This document shows, piece by piece, positions 47,493 to 56,950 of a stretch of DNA of 64,000 bases. Under the pieces are notes generated by a model. The model saw nothing but the letters and a program-made list of their open reading frames with translations. It was not told where the DNA came from and searched no databases. The stretch spans positions 15,172,501 to 15,236,500 of the forward strand of contig BSBM01000179.1 in the NCBI GenBank assembly GCA_027924585.1. Reading direction: 5' to 3'. Both the position numbers and the translations under genes were made by a program. Origin of the DNA: Larix kaempferi. Lineage: Eukaryota; Streptophyta; Pinopsida; Pinales; Pinaceae. How positions within the stretch are numbered: the first letter of the stretch is position 1; each line of letters opens with the position of its first letter.

Positions 47493-48115
47493 TGATCCAG
47501 GTGGATATTGGTGGCCACCCACCTTTCCAACTGGCTCAAAACAGTTTTATGGCAATTTTGGTATTGTACTATTTTTAGCAGTTTTTCGGGTCCTGAACTT
47601 CCGGGGCCATTTTGAGGCCCTAAACGACCTTTTTTGGCAATCTGGGGGGCCAAATGGTTGCCATCGGCATGCATTTGGCCCCATTCGAAAGTTGTAAATC
47701 TCGGATAGACCTTTCCAACGGGCTACCGAGCGCCCCAAACGGAGATCGTATGCAAAAGTTACGACCCCGGGAAGTTGATGTACTAACTTACCCAAACGGG
47801 GCCCACATGACTTTTGGCGCTTCATCTCCTAGGGTTAGGTTTTTGGATGTCTAGGGTTTTTGACATTCCTGTTTGTTGTAAAAGGCCTTGCGAGCCTCAT
47901 TGTAACCATCTTCTTGCGAAATGAGAGCAGCCGTCACATCTCTTCTCAGAGATAAGCCGCCACCATTCCAGCAAGCTTGTTTTCCGCTGCATTTTACAGT
48001 TCTAGCTTATTTCCTTATTGAATAGAAAACCAGTTTTACTGTATCTCTGTTATTTTGTGTTAAGCATTTGATAATAATCTGTATTCATTTCGTTTTGCTC
48101 ATAAAATCCGGATCA
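47493..48115 (+). repeat. LTR1 of the tandem gypsy array
   Basis: 623 bp, with perfect 6-bp ends TGATCC/GGATCA. It differs from LTR2 at roughly 16 sites by eye. Confidence 0.93.
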
Positions 48116-48116
48116 G

Positions 48117-48128
48117 TGGTATCAGAGC
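48117..48128 (+). other. Primer-binding site (initiator-Met tRNA), copy 1
   Basis: An exact TGGTATCAGAGC lies one base after LTR1. Confidence 0.92.
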
Positions 48129-48153
48129 GGTCTGCTCCTTGTCGTATTAATGC

Positions 48154-48643
48154 ATGTCCCCAACGAGGTCAGGGTACAAAGAATTGGGTCTCGAGCTTGT
48201 TTCTCTTGAGGACAAAAGCTCTCGCACGCCCAAGCGACCTCTCATGGCAGGAGAAAAGAAAGATGACGGGACAGGAGATCCTATCAAAATGTTGCTTGAG
48301 GAAGCCCTCACGCAGCAGAGGAACGAGATGATGGATAATTTCGCGCAAATCCTTCGGCGACTACCAACAAGCAACGCATCTTCCTAGAGCGGAGGCGCCG
48401 CCCCCTTCAAGGTACAAATCAACTTTGATATCCCTATATTTGAAGGACAGATAGACGCAGATGCTGTAGATAAGTGGTTGAATCTACTAGAAGGGTATTT
48501 TTCTGTCCATAACTTTTCGAATAAAGAAAAGATTACTTTTGCGCTCCTCAAAGCCGTTCCCCATGTCAAAGATTGGTGGGAAACATTCTGCGAGAAAAAG
48601 GACACAGAAGAAGGACCAAGCAGTGCCGGAGTTCACAAATATC
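48154..48643 (+). pseudogene. gag: Gypsy gag, N-terminal part, copy 1
   Basis: Starts MSPTRSGYKELG at 48154. A charged N terminus is followed by the capsid entry (FDIPIFEGQIDADAVDKWLNLLEGYF, 48423-48500). A TAG at 48385 is a TCG-to-TAG change relative to copy 2. The stretch ends at the copia insertion; gag resumes at 55962. Just before the insertion, both gypsy copies share an abnormal join that changes frame (about 48600-48640). Confidence 0.88.
48639..48643. repeat. Target-site duplication of the plus-strand copia element
   Basis: ATATC here is repeated exactly at 55957-55961. Copy 2 of the gypsy has the empty site at 61066-61070. Confidence 0.95.
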
Positions 48644-49195
48644 TGTTGAAATATTGTAACTTCAAAGAATATTATATTTGTATATTATTTATTCCGGAGA
48701 TGTTCCATACCTCCGATGTGATTATACTATAAATCCGAAGATGTTTATTCCTCCGAGTTGGGTGTGGTAACTAGGGTTATTAGACCCACCATGTGGGGGT
48801 CGGCCCAGTCAGTTATAATGGGGTATTTAACCTAATGGTTAAGTACGACCCTACATGTACTTGTGTAAAATACATATCAGAGTAGTGTATAAATAGAGGA
48901 GGTGTGTTCCTCATTTGATACACTCACACACTTGAGGATAGCGCACTTGTGGAGGAGAGGTCTGCTATTGTGGAGGAGGAGATCATGTCTCAGGGTTTCA
49001 TCTTTGTATATTGCTGGTCATCTATATTGAGGAAGCTTTGCTGGGTTTTCTACCCCATGAGGGTTTCCCAGGATAAATCTCTATCTCTTGTGTTTATGCT
49101 GTGCTTGTTGTTTCTTCAGTGATCCTGTATATGCTATTATTGTGAAATGGAATGTAATGCTGCTATTTTATGTCTTAGCATATTGAATTTTAACA
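48644..49195 (+). repeat. 5' LTR of the nested copia, 552 bp
   Basis: Starts TGTTGAAATATTG and ends TTTTAACA. It pairs with 55405-55956 and is related to the LTRs at 8943 and 15223. Confidence 0.95.
48888..48896 (+). promoter_or_regulatory. LTR TATA box
   Basis: TATAAATAG followed by AGGAGGTG. It is conserved in all four LTRs of the family and is the likely start of element transcription. Confidence 0.7.
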
Positions 49196-49207
49196 TGGTA
49201 TCAGAGC
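49196..49207 (+). other. Primer-binding site of the nested copia
   Basis: An exact TGGTATCAGAGC directly abuts the LTR. Confidence 0.93.
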
Positions 49208-49565
49208 TAACCTGAAGGAAGACAAGGTATGGCACTAAAGACACTTGCTTTACTTACGACAATTTGAAGGTTAGGGTTTTACATAGCAAAAACCAGTCAT
49301 CGTAGCACTTTCGCTATAAATCCGTTTTGGCGAAGTTTTCGGATCTAAAATTGTTACAGGATGAATATTAAATCTCCAGGTACCTTGTGTCCAAAGGACA
49401 ACCTCTAATTCGTTGTACTTTGTGATTTATGATCAGTACAAGTTAGGGTTTCTGCCTCTTCCAGATCTCATTCAAATTCAGGTGACCTAGGAAAAAAGGT
49501 CATAACTTGGGCTAGGAAGCTCCAAATGAAATTTCGTAAAATGTGACAGGTAGTAAACAGACTGT

Positions 49566-49921
49566 ACTATCTCAGGAAACTTTTTCAGAGGCCGAAATTG
49601 AACCAGTGACACGTGGCATGCCGTACAAATGCGCTCTCCTGTTTTATCCCATAAACAGGTCACGTTGCGACACTTGGCATAACTCTCTCTCAGAGAGTCC
49701 AATTGAGGTCAGACCTGTCAGGATGGAAAGATAACAGATCGATCTATCTCAGGAAACGTTTTCAGAGGCCGAAGTTCAAACAGTGACACGTGGCATGCTG
49801 TACAAGTTCGCTCTCCGGTTTTATCCCATAAACAGGTCACGTTGGGACACTTGGCATAACTTTCTCTCAGAAAACCCAATTGAGTTCAGACCTGTCAGGA
49901 TGGAAAGATGAAAGGTCAGGC
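49566..49921 (+). repeat. 178-bp tandem duplication in the leader
   Basis: CTATCTCAGGAAAC starts at 49566 and again at 49744, and the following sequence matches, including GTGACACGTGGCATG. The minus-strand copy has this segment once (about 14700-14880). Confidence 0.88.
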
Positions 49922-50051
49922 TACTGCAGAAAAAGGGTTTCAGACCCTATGGAGCAAAAATTTCAGATTTATAGCAGAAACAATCAGGTACATATTTCTG
50001 TCAAAACAGAATTATTTTTGGAGCACCTTTATTCATGGCTTCCGGAATTTA

Positions 50052-50370
50052 GGGTTTCAGAGAAAGTTAGAATTTTTGGAATCGGAGTCCACGGCTGAAT
50101 GCTACTCAGAAAAATCGAAATTTAGAGACCAAGTTCGAATTTTTTGGTTGGGTGGAAGACCGGGCTTGATCAAACCCCAGTTCGGGATTTTGATCGGAAA
50201 GATGGAAAATTAGGGCTTCAGCAAAAGTTGGAATTTTTGAAGTCTGTAACCACGGCTGGAAACTCCTAAGAAAAATAATAGTTTAGAGCCTTGGATTGAA
50301 CCTTTTGTTTGGGCAGAAGGGTGGGCTTCATCAAAACCTAGTTCGGGATCCTGTCCAGAAGATCCAGAAG
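50052..50370 (+). repeat. Degenerate 160-bp tandem repeat in the leader
   Basis: Units starting near 50052 and 50212 share TTCAG..AAAGTT..GAATTTTT, then CCACGGCTG, then GGGCTT-ATCAAA-C-AGTTCGGGAT. Similar units occur at 14250-14560 in the other copy. Confidence 0.8.
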
Positions 50371-51849
50371 TTTCAAAGGCAATTTTGAGGGGTCAAATTT
50401 TGGAAATTCCAAAGTTGAAGTATGCTAGTTTGATCAACTCAGCAAGACATATTCTTTCATCCATTGAGAAGTGTGAAAGTCAAAGGTTGAATCTTTAGGG
50501 GTTTCTCTAGAAAACCCTAATTAAGCTCCAGATCAAGTTTCAGGGGGAGTTGAGGCTAAGGCCTTACATAAGAAGACTACAAGAAGTCTCGACAGGTATG
50601 ACTTAAGGAGGCTCAGGTATGTCTTGAAATCTAATTCTTGATTAAGTTCATGATGTGTTTGTCTTCATATTATTTGTTAGTACAATATTGATTAATGTTA
50701 GACTTATCTTATCACCCTAGTAACAGTATGAATGCATGTGAATGATTGAAGACATTCATTGATTAGGATTATATGATTGTACTAATGCATTATGGTGTTG
50801 TGTGAGGTTGATGTTGTCTGCTAACAAGATACAGGTACATCACAAAAGACAAATCAAGTTCCATGACCATGACCACATGAAGACAAAGACTCATCCATAA
50901 TCTTTGTTCTACTTACGAGGTATGTATGACCTTGTTGTATTATGCTTAACCTATGAGACATGCAGGTTCTAGCTCAGGATCTCTAAATCATTGAAGAGAT
51001 TGTTTAGGTATGTTGTACATAACTAAGTAGGTATACTAATCTAGGTATGTTTCCCATGAATCTTACCTTGTGTTAAGATCCCTTATATAAGTATACTTGG
51101 TATGATTGGTTATGCTTATTCATAAAGTTAGTAATCAAGGGATTATGCATATTATTGTCTTTTATCTTGATTGATGATATGCATGAGTAAATCAAGACTT
51201 CCCTGAAATCTTGAATACTAATGTTTATTAACTATAATCATGACTATACATTCTCAAGATTATTTAGAACTATAATGTTTTGATAACATTTAGAACATAC
51301 TAATGGGTGTATGTTTGTGTATGAGATCATGAGGATGACACATGAACATGCACAGTGGTACAGAATGAATAGAAGTTCAAAAGATATATAGAAGATCAAG
51401 CGGGAGGCAACCACACAAACATAAAAGATAAGTATTTGAGTTGTTATTTGAAATAGTAATGATATTTCCTGTAATAGGTTGTATGCATATTTGTATTCCT
51501 AGAATATATGATGCTGAGTGTAAACATTCATAGAGCATTGAACAGTATACTACTAATGTGCATATGATTGGTAAGTTGGACAAACATTCCATTGTTGCTT
51601 GTCTAGAATGAAACCTCTTTGCTGACATGCTGAGAGTTGTGCACACTCTCGATAGTATGTTCTGGTAGAGATGGAAGGCATCTAGATAGCCACTGTATGC
51701 ATACAGGATATGGGAAAGTGTTGTGCCAAAGTATTGGTCAAGATAGTTTCATAACTATGTAAATGATATCTGTATGCATAATAGGTTATCATGTCAATAT
51801 GATTTGATGATTATGAAGTATTACTAATCATGTACCTAATTTTGATTTG

Positions 51850-53094
51850 TAGGAAAAATCATGATGAATGATGAACAAGTGATGGATGTTCAACAAAAGG
51901 ATTTACAAATCAAACACACTATAGAAGGATTGTGGCTAGAAGATTCTCCTAGAAAGAGGAAGAGGATCATGATGAAATGTTTGCTCCAAGTGGCTAGATA
52001 AGACCATTCTCTTAATGGTGTAATTAAAGAAGAAATGTGAATCAGGTTTTGATAAGCTTAATGATCACCATGGGTGATGTGGATATCAACCTTTGCTACA
52101 AGGTTGAATATGATTTCTATACACAGATGACATGGATGCAAGAAGGAACTCACCACAGAGTTCGAATGATATTGAGGCTCATATCAGTAGACCCATCTGA
52201 TGAGAGATGGCATAGATAGATGACTGTAGAAAAGAAAATAAAAGTTCTTAGATTAATGTATTACTTCCTAGGTCTGGAAGTATGGAAAGGCTCAGTAGGA
52301 ATCCTTCTCAACCAGAGAAAGTATGCTGAGAAATCTTGAGAAGACTTGATATGATGGAATGGCCACTCTTATGGATTCCAACTTGAAACTGTTAGGAGAT
52401 GACTCATCAGAGTTAGTGGATATAACTTTGTACAGTCAAATTATTGGGTCATTGTTGTATCTAACATATTAGATATATGCCTTGTTGTGAACACCTTGAG
52501 TCAGTATCTAGTAGAAACTAGATGTGTTCACCTGATAGTTACAAAGCATGTGATAAGGCACATAAAGGACACGATAGAATGCTATCTTGAAGATCATGAC
52601 TTCAGATGGTTATTCAGATTCTGATTGGGCAGGAAGTGTATCAGACAGGAAGAACACATCGAGAGGATGTTATTGTCTGGGGTTAGCCATGATCTCGTGG
52701 TTTAGCTGGAAGCAGTCTAGTTTGGCTCTCAGCACAAGCGGAATATATGGCTGTTTGCTCCGCTAGTTGTGAAGAAGTTTGGCTTCAGGATTGTTTGACT
52801 TAGAGATAGAACCAACTGAGATCCTATGTGATAATTAGAGTTGTATCAAGATGACATAGAATCTAGTGTTCCATGATAAGTCAAAGAATATAGGGAACAA
52901 ACAAGATATGACGCGGAAAGGAACTATAAAGTTTGAATTTGTAACAGGTTACCTTTGTACTAACCAAACCTTTACCTCAAGTGAAGAAGTTACCAACATA
53001 CTAACCAAACCTCTGTCTCGAGTGAAATTTGAATACTTCCGAGACAAGCTTGGTGTAGTTCAAAAAGGACTCTCCTCGAAAGGGGGAGTAGTAT
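51850..53094 (+). pseudogene. Copia reverse transcriptase and RNase H remnant, heavily broken
   Basis: Short pieces match the minus-strand copy's polymerase. They are a remnant near 52260-52330 like the FLGLEVW block, TLMDSNLKLLGDDSSELVDITLYSQIIGSLLYLT near 52366-52470, and RNase H pieces DSDWAGSVSDRK (about 52617), MISWFSWKQS (52690) and LTKPLSRVKFEYFRDKLGVVQ (52998-53065). Stops and indels occur every few tens of codons. The catalytic YVDD box is not recognisable. Order and wording place it in copia; nothing upstream resembles integrase. Confidence 0.85.
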
Positions 53095-53215
53095 AGTCAC
53101 TGATGATAAGTTGGTCTCATCGAACAACAAGGTCGATGATGAGATAACCTGTTCTCCACACCTAGATACTTAGAAATATTTAGATTTAGGACTCTTATAC
53201 TTAGAATACTTAGTT

Positions 53216-53373
53216 TTACTTATACATGCTTTTGATGTTAGATGTATTAGTAAGAATACATGCTTTTGATGATAAGATGTATTGGTAAGAATACATACTT
53301 TTGATGACACATGTATTGATTAATGTACTTGTATGGTTGAGGATACTTGTACTTGTATTGATGAGAATACATG
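53216..53373. repeat. Degenerate ~40-bp repeat opening the 3' arrays
   Basis: ATACATGCTTTTGATG-type units recur at about 40-bp spacing (53222, 53259, 53291). They share GTATTGGTAAGAATAC words with the 38-bp array further on. Confidence 0.7.
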
Positions 53374-54156
53374 TGGGGATTGTATCATCCTTGAACACAT
53401 GTTCTAAAGTGAGCCGTAGACATATGGTCTCCGAGAATAAAGTCCTTAGTGGACAGTTGAGGGGATTGGATCATCCCTGGTCTTTCAGTCCTAAAGAGAG
53501 CCGTAGACGTGAGGTCTCCGAGAATGAAGTCCTTAGTGGACAGTTGAGGGGATTGGATCATCCCTGGACTTTCAGTCCTAAAGAGAGCCGTAGACGTGAG
53601 GTCTCCGAGAATGAAGTCCTTAGTGGACAGTTGAGGGGATTGGATCATCCCTGGACTTTCAGTCCTAAAGAGATCCGTAGACGTGAGGTCTCCGAGAATG
53701 AAGTCCTTAGTGGATAGTTGAGGGGATTGGATCATCCCTGGACTTTCAGTCCTAAAGAGAGCCGTAGACGTGAGGTCTCCGAGAATGAAGTCCTTAGTGG
53801 ACATTTGAGGGGATTGGATCATCCCTGGACTTTCAGTCCTAAAGAGAGTCGTAGACGTGAGGTCTCCGAGAATGAATTCCTTAGTGGACAATTGAGGGGA
53901 TTGGATCATCCCTGGACTTTCAGTCCTAAAGAGAGCCGTAGACGTGAGGTCTCTGAGAATGAAGTCCTTAGTGGACAGTTGAGGGGATTGGATCATCCCT
54001 GGACTTTCAGTCCTAAAGAGAGCCGTAGACGTGAGGTCTCCGAGAATGAAGTCCTTAGAGGACAGTTGAGGGGATTGGATCATCCCTGGACTTTCAGTCC
54101 TAAAGAGAGCCGTAGACGTGAGGTCTCCGAGAATAAAGTGATGGGGATTGCATCAT
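53374..54156. repeat. 87-bp tandem array, 9 units
   Basis: Units start at 53374, 53461, 53548, 53635, 53722, 53809, 53896, 53983 and 54070, each beginning GGGGATTG. The middle units are almost identical. Each contains the palindrome GGATCATCC, a GGACTTTCAGTCC hairpin and the phrase CCGTAGACGTGAGGTCTCC. Because 87 is divisible by three, open frames run through on both strands; these are artefacts. Confidence 0.97.
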
Positions 54157-54188
54157 CCCGGAACCACTAAGTTCAAAATGTACGTGAT

Positions 54189-54716
54189 GGGGATTGTATC
54201 ATCCCCGGACTTAGGTCCCTGAATTGATCCGTAGACGTGAGGTCTCCGAGAAGTGGGGATTGTATCATCCTCGGACTTAGGTCCCTGAATTGATCCGTAG
54301 ACATGAGGTCTCCGAGAAGTGGGGATTGTATCATCCCCGGACTGCGGTCCCTGAATTGATCCGTAGACGTGAGGTCTTCGAGAAATGGGGATTGTATCAT
54401 CCCCGGACTTAGGTCCCTGAATTGATCCGTAGACGTGAGGTCTCCGAGAAGTGGGGATTGTATCATCCCCGGACTGCGGTCCCTGAATTGATCCGTAGAC
54501 GTGAGGTCTTCGAGAAGTGGGGATTGTATCATCCCCGGACTTAGGTCCCTGAATTGATCCGTAGACGTGAGGTCTCCGAGAAGTGGGGATTGTATCATCC
54601 CCGGACTGCGGTCCCTGAATTGATCCGTAGACATGAGGTCTCCGAGAAGTGGGGATTGTATCATCCCCGGACTTAGGTCCCTGAATTGATCCGTAGACGT
54701 ATGGTCTCCGAGAAAG
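54189..54716. repeat. 66-bp tandem array, 8 units, alternating subtypes
   Basis: Units start at 54189, 54255, 54321, 54387, 54453, 54519, 54585 and 54651. They share GGGGATTG-ATCATCCC and CCGTAGACGTGAGGTCTCC with the 87-bp units. Units carry either GGACTTAGGTCC (A) or GGACTGCGGTCC (B) in the order A A B A B A B A, giving a 132-bp higher-order repeat. The period of 22 codons creates a false minus-strand open frame. Confidence 0.97.
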
Positions 54717-54724
54717 TGATTTTT

Positions 54725-55067
54725 GATGTGGTTACTTGTATCGGTAGGATACTTGTATTGATGATGTGGTTACTTGTATCGGTAGGATACTTGTATTGAT
54801 GATGTGGTTACTTGTATCGGTAGGATACTTGTATTGATGATGTGGTTACTTATATCGGTAGGATACTAGTATTGATGACGTGGTTACTTGTATCAGTAAG
54901 GATACTTGTATTGATGATGTGGTTACTTGTATCGGTAGGATACATGTATTGATGACATGATTACTTGTATCAGTATGGATACTTGTATTGATGATATGTA
55001 TACTTGTATTGGCATGAATACTTGTACTAATGATGTGGATACTTGTATTGTTATGGATACCTGTGTT
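54725..55067. repeat. 38-bp tandem array, about 9 units
   Basis: GATGTGGTTACTTGTATCGG starts units at 54725, 54763, 54801 and onward; later units drift. It is related in wording to the opening repeat at 53216. Confidence 0.93.
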
Positions 55068-55070
55068 GAT

Positions 55071-55190
55071 GACGATGCTGACGATCGTGTGATGACGATA
55101 CTGATGATCGTGTGATGACGATGCTGATGATCGTGTGATGACGATGCTGATTATCGTGAGATGACGATACTGATGATCGTGAGGATCCAG
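55071..55190. repeat. 23-bp tandem array, about 5 units
   Basis: GACGATGCTGATGATCGTGT-type units start at 55071, 55094, 55117 and 55140. Confidence 0.92.
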
Positions 55191-55394
55191 ATGTTGATGT
55201 TGTTGTAGTTGTTCGAGTGCTGCAGAAGATAAAGACTCAATACTGAAGATGTTGATGTTCCAGTATTGAAGATGTTCCAGTAACTGCTTGAGTTACTGAT
55301 GATGTTGAGAAAGCTTCCAATGATTTATAGATGTATCATGTATGATGTTGATGACTCCTTACTCGTGCAGATACTGTTATAATATCCTTCTCGT

Positions 55395-55404
55395 TAAGGG
55401 GGAG
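55395..55404 (+). other. Polypurine tract of the nested copia
   Basis: TAAGGGGGAG directly precedes the 3' LTR. Confidence 0.85.
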
Positions 55405-55956
55405 TGTTGAAATATTGTAACTTCAAAGAATATTATATTTGTATATTATTTATTCCGGAGATGTTCCATACCTCCGATGTGATTATACTATAAATCCAAA
55501 GATGTTTATTCCTCCGAGTTGGGTGTGGTAACTAGGGTTATTAGACCCACCATGTGGGGGTCGGCCCATTCAGTTATAATGGGGTATTTAACCTAATGGT
55601 TAAATACGAGCCTACATGTACTTGTGTAAAATACATATCAGAGTAGTGTATAAATAGAGGAGGTGTGTTCCTCATTTGATACACTCACACACTTGAGGAT
55701 AGCGCACTTGTGGAGGAGAGGTCTGCTATTGTGGAGGAGGAGATCATGTCTCAGGGTTTCATCTTTGTATATTGCTGGTCATCTATATTGAGGAAGCTTT
55801 GCTGGGTTTTCTACCCCATGAGGGTTTCCCAGGATAAATCTCTGTCTCTTGTGTTTATGCTGTGCTTGTTGTTTCTTCAGTGATCCTGTATATGCTATTA
55901 TTGTGAAATGGAATGTAATGCTGTTATTTTCTGTCTTAGCATATTGAATTTTAACA
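55405..55956 (+). repeat. 3' LTR of the nested copia, 552 bp
   Basis: Same length as the 5' LTR, with about seven differences by eye. Its TATAAATAG is at 55649-55657. Confidence 0.95.
55649..55657 (+). promoter_or_regulatory. LTR TATA box, 3' LTR copy
   Basis: TATAAATAG, as in the 5' LTR. Confidence 0.65.
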
Positions 55957-55961
55957 ATATC

Positions 55962-56950
55962 TTCCATACCTTGCGCACCAAGCTGGGTATCAAAGATTCA
56001 GAGTGACATCTGGTGCTCAAGTATCGCGGTGGTTTGCATAGATACATCTAGACCAAAATGGAATTTATGGACATCTCTTCCTAGGGCACGGCCTACCGAT
56101 ATGCTGTCAAAATCGAGCAGAAGCTCAAACAAAAGACACAGAAATTTGGGCCTGGGAACCCTTCACAGCAAAAGACAGGAAAGGGCAGCCCCAACCCACA
56201 GAATAAAGGACAGAGCAAAGATGGACAGCATCAGGACAACCAGTCCAAGCCGCAAGCAAAGAAGGACACTGGAAAAACAAAGAAAGATACCGGGAAGTGG
56301 TGCGACTTCCATAAGAGCCCTTGGCATAACACTGCTGATTGCCACTCAAAGCAGTCGCTGGTGGCCGAAGTGAAAGCATCTGAATCAGATGCGGGTTCTG
56401 ACTCTGAGTCCGAACCAGAAAGGGGAAGACGGATCATTGACACGGAACCCAGTGCCACCGTTGCCACCACCAAAATCCAGCCTGATGAACCAGACGAGCC
56501 AGAAGAAGGAGAACGCCTCTTCCATTCACAGATGTGGGTAAAAGGCACCCCGCTGCATTTCATCGTTGATAGCGGTAGCCAGAAGAATCTCATCTCAGCA
56601 GAGGTCATCAAGCGCCTGGCCCTACTAACAACACCGCACCCACAACCCTACACCATTGGATGGCTCCGCAAAGGAAGCGATCTCCGCGTCAGCCAACAGT
56701 GCCGAATGCCATACGGAATCAAGCCCTTCAAGGACGAGGTATTGTGTGATGTTGCTCCTCTCGAAGTTTCAGATGTTCTTTTGGGCCAACCGTATTTATG
56801 GAAACGTCATGCTGTATATGAGTCCAGTCCTCGTAGTGTTATTATTTCTTTGAACAGGAAATTGTATAGGATACCCGAGGCAATCCCTCCTAGTGCTATT
56901 TCCTTGATCTCTGCCAAGCAATGCAGGAAGGTCATCTCTTAGACCGGGAA
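55962..56950 (+). pseudogene. Gypsy gag C-terminal part and protease, copy 1
   Basis: After the copia, gag resumes in a second frame (FHTLRTKLGIKDSE) with stops at 56004, 56049 and 56082. A Gln/Lys/Gly-rich linker follows, then a zinc-binding remnant with CDFHKSPWHNTADC (56301-56342). An acidic linker leads to an aspartic protease (about 56520-56780) with the intact FIVDSGSQKNLIS active site. The frame is open from 56361 to the TAG at 56940-56942, which copy 2 shares at 62050. Confidence 0.88.

Larger units (their letters stand above)
49208..51849 (+). other. Gene-less copia leader
   Basis: No gag, protease or integrase similarity is seen. The first 1.3 kb resemble the leader of the minus-strand copy (14100-15200), so the gene loss predates both insertions. 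It contains the two repeat sets listed separately. Confidence 0.75.
48644..55956 (+). mobile_element. Ty1/copia element nested in gypsy copy 1; lacks gag, protease, integrase
   Basis: Two 552-bp LTRs with about 7 differences by eye, a perfect ATATC target duplication and an empty site in gypsy copy 2 prove one recent insertion. The interior has a 2.6-kb gene-less leader, a heavily broken reverse transcriptase and RNase H, and 2 kb of tandem arrays before the polypurine tract. The family is the same as the minus-strand copy at 8943-15912. Near-identical LTRs with a ruined polymerase indicate it was already non-autonomous when it inserted. Confidence 0.93.

Noticed and set aside
51377-51646. 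Minus-strand 89-codon open frame in the copia leader
   Set aside because: It is on the wrong strand for the element, absent as a frame in the sister copy, and has no recognisable domain.
53301-54664. Long open frames on both strands in the 87- and 66-bp arrays
   Set aside because: The periods are multiples of three, so any frame lacking a stop in one unit stays open through the array. There is no start context or domain.
53374-54716. CRISPR-like array
   Set aside because: The units are contiguous tandem repeats without unique spacers, in a eukaryotic retroelement.
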